Below are positions 19,666 to 28,968 of a stretch of 64,000 nt of DNA, one piece after another; the first letter of the stretch is position 1, and each line of letters opens with the position of its first letter. The position numbers and the translations under genes were made by a program. Source of the DNA: Thermoproteota archaeon (GTDB lineage Archaea > Korarchaeota > Korarchaeia > Korarchaeales > Korarchaeaceae); the NCBI GenBank assembly GCA_015522685.1, contig WALU01000032.1:44760-108759 (forward strand), in the 5' to 3' direction. The notes under the pieces were generated by a model. That model was not told the DNA's origin and made no database searches. It worked only from the letters and a program-made list of their open reading frames with translations.

Positions 19666-20341
19666 CCGAGATCAGAACCATAACAATTGCTGATATTAAG
19701 GGAACTGTGATATTATCATCTATTCGAGGCCATTTCTCTACTAAAGTTGCAACTAATGCTCCTATTATCCCTGGAATCCCCTTATAATACCATCCTATAG
19801 GGAGAGTTGTTAAAAGCATTGCTATGCTTCCAGCCAAGCCCTTGGTCCACCTCTTATAGACTTTATTTCTGACTATTCCAGTGACTCCATCGCCAACCGA
19901 CATAAAGAGAGCAGCAGCTATCCCTACCTTTAGATCAATGTACCATAACCCCACTATTACTATCGTCCAAGTAATACAAAACCACACTTCTCCCATATTC
20001 CTCTCTACCTGAAACCAGTCCATCCTCTCTCCCTTAAGCCTGGGAAGTAATATTAGAGCAAGCATTCCGATGCCTCCTATTAATGGAATTGCTGGAGATT
20101 TGAATATGTAAGGAGACGCAAATGCTACTATACCTCCAGCAAATATGTGAATAATCTTTCTAGCGACATATATGTTTTGCTTCTTGGAGACCCACTTAGA
20201 GAGAACGAAAACTACAAAGAGAACCCAAATAACCAAGCCAAAAAGCCATTCATATTCGGCAATGCCAGGATGCCAATAGATTAGAGAAACTATAGCAATA
20301 AGTAGTGAAAGGAAGAGCAGGGTGATAGTTTTTGGATTCAT
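19658..20341 (-). CDS. Polyprenol/dolichol-phytol kinase-like integral membrane protein (tandem paralogue)
   Basis: RKIIHIFAGG, VGDGVTGIVRNKVYKRWTKGLAGS, DDNITVPL; ORF overlaps the downstream paralogue by 8 nt. Confidence 0.65.
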   Translation of the reverse strand: MNPKTITLLFLSLLIAIVSLIYWHPGIAEYEWLFGLVIWVLFVVFVLSKWVSKKQNIYVARKIIHIFAGGIVAFASPYIFKSPAIPLIGGIGMLALILLPRLKGERMDWFQVERNMGEVWFCITWTIVIVGLWYIDLKVGIAAALFMSVGDGVTGIVRNKVYKRWTKGLAGSIAMLLTTLPIGWYYKGIPGIIGALVATLVEKWPRIDDNITVPLISAIVMVLISGG

Positions 20342-20389
20342 TGATGTTATGATGAAGAGGATTACTATAAGAGTTAGGGGGATTTAAGG

Positions 20390-20470
20390 GAGGCTACCTC
20401 ATCATTGTCGGAGGCTCATGGGAAGCCGGCTGACCTTCCCCGGAAGTTTCAAGGTTCATCGCGATATATT
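20390..20470. ncRNA. Candidate structured ncRNA in a GC-rich intergenic island
   Basis: GC-rich tract in an otherwise AT-rich gap, with hairpin GGGAAG-CCGGCTGAC-CTTCCC at 20420-20440 and alternative pairing CTTCC/GGAAG; strand unresolved. Confidence 0.3.
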
Positions 20471-20495
20471 TACCTTTCACTTCCTCCTATAATAA

Positions 20496-20885
20496 GTGAT
20501 ATCGATGCATTATAAGAGTAAATTAAGAGAGGTATTGATCAGGCTAAAGGAGGGGGATAATCCAACTGAGAAGGATGTGGCTAGTGCCTTCTCAGAATTG
20601 AAAGAGAGATACTCGGAAGTTTCTGATATATTATTTGATGATGAGCTAAGAATAGCTATTTACCTACTCATTCAGAGGGGAATCATGATCGCAGATGAAG
20701 ATCTCTTCAATATCTGCGATAAGCATGATTCTCTAAGGAAGCTAGCCTACAGAGCAGTTAGATTGATGAATCTAGAAGCCTCAGAGGAAGCCTCCAATGA
20801 GATTTTAGCTAAAGATCTGGAGAGAACTCTCCTCGGGAGCTATGTACTAAAGAAGATATCTGGTGGTCGGGGCGGGGGGACTTGA
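20496..20885 (+). CDS. Hypothetical helical protein; 3' end antisense to tRNA-Tyr
   Basis: 129 aa ORF with plausible start region (cctcctataataagtgatatcgatg); C-terminal GGRGGGT is encoded by antisense of the tRNA 3' end. Confidence 0.55.
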   Translation: MISMHYKSKLREVLIRLKEGDNPTEKDVASAFSELKERYSEVSDILFDDELRIAIYLLIQRGIMIADEDLFNICDKHDSLRKLAYRAVRLMNLEASEEASNEILAKDLERTLLGSYVLKKISGGRGGGT

Positions 20886-20983
20886 ACCCCCGACCTGCCG
20901 GTATCTGTGAGAACGGGCCGCTGACGGAGCGCCACCCGGCGCCCTCTACAGCCGGCCGCTCTGCCAGGCTGAGCTACGCCCCG
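20864..20983 (-). tRNA. tRNA-Tyr (anticodon GTA) with a 43-nt intron at 20903-20945 and encoded CCA
   Basis: Cloverleaf folded by hand: acceptor CGGGGCG/CGCCCCG, D-arm GCTC/GAGC, anticodon stem GCCGG/CCGGC, T-arm GGGGG TTCAAGT CCCCC. Canonical BHB: helix CTGT/ACAG flanked by 3-nt bulges AG^A and AT^A. Confidence 0.93.
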
Positions 20984-21054
20984 CCATCTAGGTAGATAGC
21001 ATCTCTCTATATTAATTTTTACATTGAATCTCAATGTATGGCCCATGTTATAAC

Positions 21055-21570
21055 CTACTCTCTCACATGAGCTTTTATATCCATTTCAGAGGCTACACGC
21101 CGAAATATCTCGAAGTCCCTATCGCTCCAAGCTACTAATATGACTTCATCTAGATTAGAGTCTGATATCTCCTCTAAAGTTATCTTTATTGCGGTATCAA
21201 CAGGCACGCTCCCAACTCCAGTTCCCATAGCTGGAAATGCTATGCTTTTGAGTCCTAATTCCTCTGCCTTTCTTATAGCTGCTCTTACAGCCTTTCTCAC
21301 AAACTCAGAGTTGCTCCTTCCTCCTGGAGACTTAACAGTAGGAGTATGTATCACATATCTAGCTTTGAGGTCGCCTGCGGCTGTCTCCACAGCTTTTCCA
21401 ATATCGATAGGGGCCTTTTTTAGAACTTCTCTCTGTATGGTCTCTCCCCCCTTCCTCCTTATTGCCTCAGCTACACCTCCTCCCATCAAGAGATGTATGT
21501 TTGCAGGGTTAACTATGGCATCAGCCTCTATATCCGTGATATCTCCCTTGATTATAACTATCTTCGGCAT
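21055..21570 (-). CDS. Macro-domain (ADP-ribose-binding) protein
   Basis: GDITDIEADAIVNPANIHLLMGGGVAEAIRRKGG, AFPAMGTGVGSVPVDTA. Confidence 0.93.
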   Translation of the reverse strand: MPKIVIIKGDITDIEADAIVNPANIHLLMGGGVAEAIRRKGGETIQREVLKKAPIDIGKAVETAAGDLKARYVIHTPTVKSPGGRSNSEFVRKAVRAAIRKAEELGLKSIAFPAMGTGVGSVPVDTAIKITLEEISDSNLDEVILVAWSDRDFEIFRRVASEMDIKAHVRE

Positions 21571-21582
21571 CTTGCCACCTCA

Positions 21583-21891
21583 TTATGAGTTAATGGAGTT
21601 ATTCTTATCTATTCCTGGCTTCAACATTCTCGGGACTCCTGCTTCTATTATGTACTCAGCCCCACAATTCTCGCAAATCAGCTTGCCTGATACAACTTCT
21701 TTCTTCATGCACTCAAAGCAGAGAGCTGGATCTTTAGGTTCAGATTCTTTGTAGGCGCACCATCTCTCACACAAGGGCTTGCTGGGCATGGAAGGAAGAC
21801 CTTTCACCTCTTCCTCAACTTCCACTACTAGCTTTAGGGGGAAGTGGTGGCAGGACGGGCAAGCTAACAGATCAAGTAACCTCCTCCTCAA
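21583..21891 (-). CDS. Trm112-like zinc-binding protein
   Basis: LLDLLACPSCHHFPLKL ... CENCGAEYIIEAGVPRMLKP. Confidence 0.82.
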   Translation of the reverse strand: MRRRLLDLLACPSCHHFPLKLVVEVEEEVKGLPSMPSKPLCERWCAYKESEPKDPALCFECMKKEVVSGKLICENCGAEYIIEAGVPRMLKPGIDKNNSINS

Positions 21892-21895
21892 AGGA

Positions 21896-22579
21896 TCACC
21901 CTAATAATCTGGGTAGTTCCCTTAAACTCTTAATTATACCATCTGATGGAGGGGCATTAAGCCCTTCTCTGAACATCCATATCGTTCTAATGCCCAAGCG
22001 TTTGGCTCCTAGTATATCTTCATAAGGCGAATCCCCTATCATAACAGCCTTATCAACGCTTCCTCCTAGAGATTCTAATGCATATTCAAATATCCATCCG
22101 TGAGGTTTTCTAACACCAACTCTATGTGAAGATATGACGGAGCTGAAGAACTGAAGCATATTTTCCTTCTTCAATTTCTCCACGACCATATCGTGATAAG
22201 GAGTGTTAGAGACTATTGCCATGCTGAAACCCTGTCTGAGGAAATATTCAAGGATCTGCTTGGCTCCTGGCTTAGGCATAGTCAGGTCCACCATGGGAGC
22301 GGCATAAGCTTTCATATGTTCTTCTTCCAATTTCTCAATTCCTAAATAACTAAGGAACGTTGAAACCTCTAAACTAGCTGGTATCTCTATGCTTCTGGCT
22401 TTTCTTTTAGAATTAAAGAGGTCTAATACCCTCTTATAGACTGATAAGGTAGAATCTGCGGAAAATTTACTCTCCATCCCGCTGACCTTTAGCAGTTTAG
22501 TGACCCTATATCTGTAGTAATGATCTAAGTCTGGAGGATCCACAATGGTTCTCCAAAAATCAAAGAGGAGGTAAAGCAT
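21896..22579 (-). CDS. HAD-superfamily hydrolase
   Basis: LLFDFWRTIVDP, VSNTPYHDMV, RKPHGWIFEYAL, MIGDSPYEDILGAKRLGIRTIW; start placed at internal Met (MLYLLFDFW). Confidence 0.85.
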   Translation of the reverse strand: MLYLLFDFWRTIVDPPDLDHYYRYRVTKLLKVSGMESKFSADSTLSVYKRVLDLFNSKRKARSIEIPASLEVSTFLSYLGIEKLEEEHMKAYAAPMVDLTMPKPGAKQILEYFLRQGFSMAIVSNTPYHDMVVEKLKKENMLQFFSSVISSHRVGVRKPHGWIFEYALESLGGSVDKAVMIGDSPYEDILGAKRLGIRTIWMFREGLNAPPSDGIIKSLRELPRLLG

Positions 22580-22631
22580 ATTACTTCTAATTAGGTGAGG
22601 CCATAATAACCTAGCGGAGAGTGTACTTCCA

Positions 22632-22892
22632 ATGTCCGACCATAAATATGAATTACAGGTTATAAGACTGCAAAGAGCTATAAGGATTTCCAAAAAATAT
22701 AAAGAAAAATTGAAAAATTTATATGGAAATAAAGTTATATCAAAATTTTCTAAAGATGCTGTCGATTGTCCGGTGTTGAAAAAGAGGGTTAGCTTTCTGG
22801 TATGTATGGGCTGCCCTAACTACGTTAGAAGATTTAAGGGATATGTTCATTGTAAAGGTGACCCTCTCGATGGAGAGCCCACACCGCAGTGA
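22632..22892 (+). CDS. Small basic cysteine-rich protein (possible zinc binding)
   Basis: 86 aa, DCPVLKKRVSFLVCMGCPNYVRRFKGYVHCKG; divergent from the HAD gene. Confidence 0.5.
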   Translation: MSDHKYELQVIRLQRAIRISKKYKEKLKNLYGNKVISKFSKDAVDCPVLKKRVSFLVCMGCPNYVRRFKGYVHCKGDPLDGEPTPQ

Positions 22893-23509
22893 TTAACGCG
22901 GCAAGGAGAGAGGCAGCTACTCCAAAGATAAGTATGATCATGCGATCCTCGCTGGCCTTAGATGGAGCACTAATGAACACAGGCTTTGCTTCCTCTCCCT
23001 TACCTGTTCCAATAGTAGTAGTAGGTACAGTGGCAGATGGAGTCCCCTTAGTCGTGGATTCAGCAATAGTAACCTTGAGGGACTGAGATGCTCTATACCC
23101 CATTAAGTACCAAGGCATCCCTACAACAAAGATAGCCGCAAGTAAGCCCACTATTAAGCTTCTAACTATTATCCCCCTTGGAGGAGCTATGTGTTCTATG
23201 AGGTTCCTCACGAATGATTCCTTCTCATCTCTCCTTACTGGTAATATAAGGAAGGCTGGAGAAACCAATGTATAAAGGATTTTCTTTCCCCTCTTACCTT
23301 CCATCTTCCTTGGTTTTATAACTCCAGTATTCACCAGCTTATCTATATGAAACATTACAGAGTAGTAAGAGGTTGATTTAACTCTTTAGCCAGATCATTG
23401 GGGCTCTTAGGTATCTTGACTGTTCTATTATCCTTTAGTCTAATTCATTAGATATCTCCTGGCCTAGCAGCTTAGTTTCCTCATCATCCAGCATGAATAT
23501 CTTCCGCAT
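22834..23509 (-). pseudogene. Frameshifted winged-helix (ArsR-like) membrane-anchored regulator
   Basis: Three consecutive reading frames on the minus strand give MRKIFMLDDEETKLLGQEISNELD / LKDNRTVKIPKSPNDLAKELNQP / TSYYSVMFHIDKLVNTGVIKPRKMEGKRGKKILYTLVSPAFLIL plus C-terminal TM segments. Confidence 0.72.
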
Positions 23510-23558
23510 CTTATATAAGCTGTAATAGAGGAACATAAAGTGAGTGATTTACTTTCAT

Positions 23559-24197
23559 CTACTTCGAACCTTTCCATTCCAATAGTATCTTCGCAGCTTC
23601 GAGGAGATCTCCCACAGAATAATCAGCTAGTCTAATTATGCGCTCAGATTTCGCTCTAAAGGCTATCTTCATTCCTATATTCATCTGGAAAATTGAGAGA
23701 TCGCTGTCTCCATCTCCTACGAAAGCCACCCCACAGAGAGGAATGTCATAGCTCTCAGCGATGGATTTAAGTATACTTCCCTTTAACTCTGGGGCTAATT
23801 CCCTTTTTATACCTATGACCTTACCATTTGCTATATTTAAAGTGGCTGATCTACAGAAATCCATGTCCAACTCTCTGCATACCTTTCTAGCTACTACATC
23901 AAGACCAGAGCTTACTAAACCAACTATGAAGTCATTTTCCTTTAGAGATGATATAGCTTCTCTCGCATGTTCCATCAGATCCAAGTCCTCTATCCTATTA
24001 AGAACTAAAGTGAAGTCCTTACCCCTCCATGTGGAGACATCTAGCTCAGCCCATCTTCTATAACTTATCCTTCCCTCTTCATACATCCTCCTATACTTAG
24101 AAGCTATTTCTAATGTCCCTAGCATCCGATGAATGAAAGACCATGAACTATCTATAGGAATTAGTGTTTCATCCATATCGAAGGTCACTAAATACAC
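23559..24197 (-). CDS. HAD-IB (phosphoserine phosphatase-like) hydrolase
   Basis: VTFDMDETLIPIDSSW, VGLVSSGLDVVARKV, VAFVGDGDSDLSIFQ. Confidence 0.85.
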   Translation of the reverse strand: MYLVTFDMDETLIPIDSSWSFIHRMLGTLEIASKYRRMYEEGRISYRRWAELDVSTWRGKDFTLVLNRIEDLDLMEHAREAISSLKENDFIVGLVSSGLDVVARKVCRELDMDFCRSATLNIANGKVIGIKRELAPELKGSILKSIAESYDIPLCGVAFVGDGDSDLSIFQMNIGMKIAFRAKSERIIRLADYSVGDLLEAAKILLEWKGSK

Positions 24198-24370
24198 TTC
24201 ACTTCACCTCGCCCCCCTGTTTTCTATCTTAACCTCCTCTTGATCTCCTAAACCCGATAAAATTCTCTTACCATGGACCATTATATATTTAGTTAAGGCT
24301 TCTGTAACTCTTCCTCTCATCACCAATACCCCCTTTATATTAATGTCACATTAACCCTACCTGATAAAGA

Positions 24371-25336
24371 ATGGAGAGAGTCGTTGAGGATATAAAGCCT
24401 CACCTTGGGATGACCGTATCTGATCTAATTAATGAAATGGAGAAGGCAGGAGGATTCACAGCTAAATTTATCGCTGAGGGCGTTGTTATTCTGGAGGAAA
24501 TGGTAAAAGACGAGGATTCCATAAACTTTCTCTCCTTCCCAGCAGATATAATCTCAACTGGTGTAAGGGGTATACTAGTAGATATGATCAAGAGAAATCT
24601 ATTCGATGTTATAATAACGACTGGAGGAGCAGTAGATCACGATATAGCTAGATGTTTTGCGAGCTACTATCACGGTACATTCGGCGCTGATGATAAGGAG
24701 CTGTACAATCGAGGTATCCATAGACTTGGCAATATTTTTATACCATTTGATAATTATGGGCTCGTAATTGAGAAATTTGTGAGAAAAGAGGTGCCTAGAG
24801 CATTAGATGAGCTTGGAAATAGGTTTTCTCTGAGTGAGCTGCTTAATTTTTTAGGAGGTCGGTTATGTGAAGGTTCTCTGCTCAGGGCGGCTTATGAATC
24901 TCGCATACCAATGTTCTCCCCAGGAATCCTAGATTCATCCTTCGGTACAGCTCTGAGTCTGCTCTCTCAGGAGAAGGATTTTTACCTAGATCTGATCAAG
25001 GACATGCTTAAGCTTGCTAATCTGGCTTTTACTATGAAAAAGAGTGGAGCTTTGGTCCTAGGGGGTGGAATCTCAAAGCACCATACTATATGGTGGAATC
25101 AGTTTAAAGAGGGGCTTGATTATGTAATATACATTTCAACTGCTGTGGAATGGGACGGAAGCCTCAGCGGTGCTAGAGAAAGAGAGGCTATTAGCTGGGG
25201 GAAGGTTTCAAAAGAAGCTGAGAGAACATTTATACCCGGTGAAATAACCGCATTGCTTCCCATGATGTATGTAGCGCTTTTGGAGAAAATTAATGGATAT
25301 AAGAGGAAGGGCAAGAGTTTGATCGGGAAGTTTTAA
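24371..25336 (+). CDS. dys: Deoxyhypusine synthase
   Basis: TTGGAVDHDIAR, GGGISKHHTIWWNQFKEGLDYVIYISTAVEWDGSLSGAREREAISWGKV. Confidence 0.95.
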   Translation: MERVVEDIKPHLGMTVSDLINEMEKAGGFTAKFIAEGVVILEEMVKDEDSINFLSFPADIISTGVRGILVDMIKRNLFDVIITTGGAVDHDIARCFASYYHGTFGADDKELYNRGIHRLGNIFIPFDNYGLVIEKFVRKEVPRALDELGNRFSLSELLNFLGGRLCEGSLLRAAYESRIPMFSPGILDSSFGTALSLLSQEKDFYLDLIKDMLKLANLAFTMKKSGALVLGGGISKHHTIWWNQFKEGLDYVIYISTAVEWDGSLSGAREREAISWGKVSKEAERTFIPGEITALLPMMYVALLEKINGYKRKGKSLIGKF

Positions 25337-25378
25337 AACGAGGTATCATGAAATTGGTCTCGTAAGGAGGGAGAAATA

Positions 25379-26788
25379 TTGAGTCAAGAACTGGTCTTGA
25401 AACTCATGCAAACTGGTCAGAGTGATTGGCTCTCATGGATACTCTTCCTAGTTGTCATAACTGTGATGCAATTCTACGCCAGCAAACTACAAGCTCAGCT
25501 CTGGATTAATGAGATAAGGAAGGCCTTATCAAAGCTAGAGGAATACATGAATGATGCTACCACTAAGTTCGTGAAAGAGGCCTCAAAATATGGTAGGTCT
25601 GAGGAGGAGGTAAAATCCCTTTTCCAGAGGATAAAGGGATTCTTCATCATAGAGCCAGTTACTTTAGATCCATTTGGGGCTGTAAAAAGGTTAGAACACT
25701 TAATTGAGAATTCTAGAAATCATTTAAATAGCTTCATGAAAGAGATAGCCCCAAATGCAGATGAATGGAAGAGATCTAACTTAAGGGATCAGCTAGCTGG
25801 AGTTCTTGCCTTGGACATGATATATAGGATAGTTAGGCATTACTTCATACTTGGTAGGAAGACTCAAAATCTCATATATATTGCTCAAATACAGATGTTA
25901 TTACCCGAAATACTCAGGGCAGCAAAGGCTTACTGGAAAGCTGGAGAGGCCTTTAGGAAGGGGATACCAATAGGAGATAGTATAGGGCCTATGGTAGCTC
26001 TGAAGCTTATGAATAACGCTAATCCAGAAGAAGTAGCTGAAGAGATAGTTGGAGCTGAAGTAGAGCTTAAAGGTAGGAGGGTTTACGTCATAAAAGCTAA
26101 AGGTCCAGGATCAGAGGTAGGTAGACCCGGTGTCGCCATAGAGAGAATAGTAGAGGGTAGGAATGGGGACGTATCTTTGATAGTAATGATAGATGCAGCT
26201 GCAAAGCTTGAAGGAGAACCTACAGCAGAAGTAGTTGAAGGAATAGGCGCTGCTATAGGAGATCCAGGTCCCGAGAAGTACAGGATTGAGGAGGTAGCCA
26301 CGAAGTATAATATACCCCTTTATGCAATAGCCATAAAGGAAGATCCCTTAGACGCCATAACTGTAATGAGGGAGGAAATTGCTAAATCTGTAGATGAAGT
26401 CCTGAAGAGGATAGAGCTTGCCATAGAATCAAAGACCCTCCCAGGTGATTTTGTACTAGTTGCTGGTATAGGAAATACTGCAGGTGTTGGAAATATTCTA
26501 GAGAGAGATAGCGCGAAGTCTGCTGAACCACTTACTGATACAGTTGTGGATGGTTGGAGGAGTAAGGTAATGGAGGCAGCTAGAGAAGGATTGATAGATA
26601 ATAAATTAAGAGATGCTCTACTCTCAACCCATGTCGATGAGGAGGCTAAGAATATATTAGATTTGATAATAGAGATAAGAGAAAAGACAGACATATCTGG
26701 GGGGACTAAGGAAAAGCTGCTGGAAGAACTTAGAGAGAGATTAAGGGAATATTCTCATAAAATATCTAAGGGTGTTTCTAATGCCTGA
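25379..26788 (+). CDS. DUF1512-type archaeal membrane-anchored protein
   Basis: N-terminal TM helix, VIKAKGPGSEVGRPG and VEGIGAAIGDPGPEKYRIEE regions characteristic of the archaeal family; TTG start. Confidence 0.72.
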   Translation: MSQELVLKLMQTGQSDWLSWILFLVVITVMQFYASKLQAQLWINEIRKALSKLEEYMNDATTKFVKEASKYGRSEEEVKSLFQRIKGFFIIEPVTLDPFGAVKRLEHLIENSRNHLNSFMKEIAPNADEWKRSNLRDQLAGVLALDMIYRIVRHYFILGRKTQNLIYIAQIQMLLPEILRAAKAYWKAGEAFRKGIPIGDSIGPMVALKLMNNANPEEVAEEIVGAEVELKGRRVYVIKAKGPGSEVGRPGVAIERIVEGRNGDVSLIVMIDAAAKLEGEPTAEVVEGIGAAIGDPGPEKYRIEEVATKYNIPLYAIAIKEDPLDAITVMREEIAKSVDEVLKRIELAIESKTLPGDFVLVAGIGNTAGVGNILERDSAKSAEPLTDTVVDGWRSKVMEAAREGLIDNKLRDALLSTHVDEEAKNILDLIIEIREKTDISGGTKEKLLEELRERLREYSHKISKGVSNA

Positions 26789-27218
26789 GGAGAAAAAGAA
26801 GATTTCTCTTGGATTTTATGCCTTCTGGGCTGCTTCTATGGTGGGTATAGTGCTAATATCCCTCTTATTCTTTTACTTAGGAATGCAGTCTCTTAATTCA
26901 AATAACATGAATGATGCCCTTCTTAATATTCTAATGGGAATTGCTGGTATAGGCATCGCTGCTAAAGTGGCATATGATATGGTAAAAGCTAAACTGGCTT
27001 TCCAAGAGGAGAAACAGGAGATATTAACGGAGCTACATTGCCCAAAATGTGGAAGAAAAATGCTAAGGCCATTCAAAGAGGGGGATTATGTTGGCAAGGT
27101 GGCTCAAGATAAATGTCCTCAGTGTGGTACTTCAATGGCTATAGTTTCGGTATTCGCTAAGGTTCCTAAGCAGAAGAAAAAGTCATTCTTTACTTCTAGC
27201 AGCGGTGAAAAGGCTTGA
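26772..27218 (+). CDS. Two-TM membrane protein with C-terminal zinc ribbon
   Basis: Two hydrophobic helices, then CPKCGRKMLRPFKEGDYVGKVAQDKCPQCG. Confidence 0.6.
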   Translation: MFLMPEEKKKISLGFYAFWAASMVGIVLISLLFFYLGMQSLNSNNMNDALLNILMGIAGIGIAAKVAYDMVKAKLAFQEEKQEILTELHCPKCGRKMLRPFKEGDYVGKVAQDKCPQCGTSMAIVSVFAKVPKQKKKSFFTSSSGEKA

Positions 27219-27655
27219 AGAAAATAAAAATGCATGTTGTACCCTGCATTGTAGTTTTTGACAAAAGTGGGATAGTTCTTCTCCTAAAGAGAACTAAAAG
27301 CAAGAGAAACGGTGGGAGATGGGAAATTCCAGGTGGGAGCCTGAGATACGGCGAATCTCCTAGGAGAGGGGCCCTCAGAGAATTGAGAGAAGAAACCGGT
27401 TTCAAGCTCAGCCCCTTTGATATTAAATCAGTTGATACTTTTGGTATGTTATATCCTGAGATGAAGATGGAGTTTATAATACCCCTCTACACGGCAGTGA
27501 TTAATGGGGCTGAGCCAGTCATAAGGCCAGAAGAGCATGATGATTGGGGATGGTTTACCATAGATCAGGTTAAGGAAATGGAGTTAAAGGATGAGACTAT
27601 GAAAGGTGCCTACTCCATGATAAAGGCGGCCAAGAAAGTTATAAATAACAATTAA
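27215..27655 (+). CDS. NUDIX hydrolase
   Basis: GGSLRYGESPRRGALRELREETGF Nudix box. Confidence 0.92.
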   Translation: MKKIKMHVVPCIVVFDKSGIVLLLKRTKSKRNGGRWEIPGGSLRYGESPRRGALRELREETGFKLSPFDIKSVDTFGMLYPEMKMEFIIPLYTAVINGAEPVIRPEEHDDWGWFTIDQVKEMELKDETMKGAYSMIKAAKKVINNN

Positions 27656-27739
27656 TTAGTTAATCTATTATTAAATAGAATGAATGAAGCAGAAATAAAT
27701 TAATTAAAAGGGAAAATACTACTAACTAATGAGCGAAGA

Positions 27740-28912
27740 TCATATCTCAAATCCTAGCTTAGCTAAGGGCCATCTCCTAATCATGGCCATTAAGACGCCG
27801 ATGCTCTTCCAGCCGATATCCTTCTTAGATATTGAACTGAAGCCTATGACTCTCTTAGTTTTCTTATCATATACTATGTAGGCATGATCTCCCCACTCAT
27901 CTCCACTCATATAAACCCTATCTGCCTCAAATCCTTCCTTAGACGCCTCTATACTGGTTAGGCCAGCTGATGCTATGTGAATCCCGCCGAAGAATACGTC
28001 TCTCTGATATCTAGGAACTTTGTAGGAAGCTTTGAATCCTGTTAATGCCTTGGCCACGTTTAAAGACATTATACTCGCAGCAGTACCAATTCCCATATAT
28101 ATAGGCTTATTGATCAGCGTATCAATCACTGTAGCGTTATCCCCGACAGCAAATATATTAGAATCAGAGGTCCTCCCCTGTCTATCCGTCTTTATAACCC
28201 ATTCATTCATCAATTCGAGTCCTGCTTCTTTTGCTAGAGCGATCTCAGGAGAGACTCCTGTCGCCATAAATGTCATCTCAGATGGAACTTCACTTCCATC
28301 TTCCAACTCTAATTTACCATCATATACTTCCTTAGGCTTGCCATGAATGAATTCAACACCCTTTTCAGCTAGAAATTTCTCTAGCTTGGCGGAAAGTTCA
28401 GGTTCAAGGCTTCTCCTTATTAATCTAGATCTAACTATAACCTTAGGCTTTGCTCCTATTGCCCTTGATGCATCAGCTACATGAAGCGCAACGAAGCTAG
28501 CGCCTATTATAGCGACCTCATTGGGTTTCTCATCTATCAATTTATGGACGTCTTCTAACTTCCTAAATACAGCACACTTTTCTCCTCCCTTCAGCTTAGA
28601 TGGTATCGTTGGATTAGAACCCGTTGCTAATACCAAATAATCATACTGAAGTGTCTGTCCACTTGCCAGTACAACTTCCTTTTGCTCTCTTCTTACTCTT
28701 GTTACCCTATCCAGTATTATCTCAACTCCTTTAGACTCTATGTGCTTCGTATTAACCCAGAGATTCATGCCTTGAGTTACCAACCTTAGTTTATGCCTGA
28801 CATATGGTCTTTCATCTCCTACAATGGTGACCTTAGCATCTGGAGCCTGATCAGCTATATGTCTCGCTGAGCCCAAGCCTCCTAATCCGAACCCAACAAT
28901 AACAACCTTCAC
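27740..28912 (-). CDS. FAD-dependent pyridine nucleotide-disulphide oxidoreductase family protein
   Basis: VVIVGFGLGGLGSARHI, LATGSNPTIP, VAIIGASFVALHVAD, NIFAVGDNA. Confidence 0.88.
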   Translation of the reverse strand: MKVVIVGFGLGGLGSARHIADQAPDAKVTIVGDERPYVRHKLRLVTQGMNLWVNTKHIESKGVEIILDRVTRVRREQKEVVLASGQTLQYDYLVLATGSNPTIPSKLKGGEKCAVFRKLEDVHKLIDEKPNEVAIIGASFVALHVADASRAIGAKPKVIVRSRLIRRSLEPELSAKLEKFLAEKGVEFIHGKPKEVYDGKLELEDGSEVPSEMTFMATGVSPEIALAKEAGLELMNEWVIKTDRQGRTSDSNIFAVGDNATVIDTLINKPIYMGIGTAASIMSLNVAKALTGFKASYKVPRYQRDVFFGGIHIASAGLTSIEASKEGFEADRVYMSGDEWGDHAYIVYDKKTKRVIGFSSISKKDIGWKSIGVLMAMIRRWPLAKLGFEI

Positions 28913-28968
28913 CTAGGCACCGCGAAAGTTAGAGCATAGGATACTTGAAAAACTTAAACAAAATTACT

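Noticed and set aside
20840-21046. 68-aa minus ORF (MGHTLRFNVKIN...)
   Set aside because: It is a read-through of the intron-containing tRNA-Tyr gene, not a protein.
21140-21754. 204-aa plus ORF
   Set aside because: Antisense to the macro-domain and Trm112-like genes.
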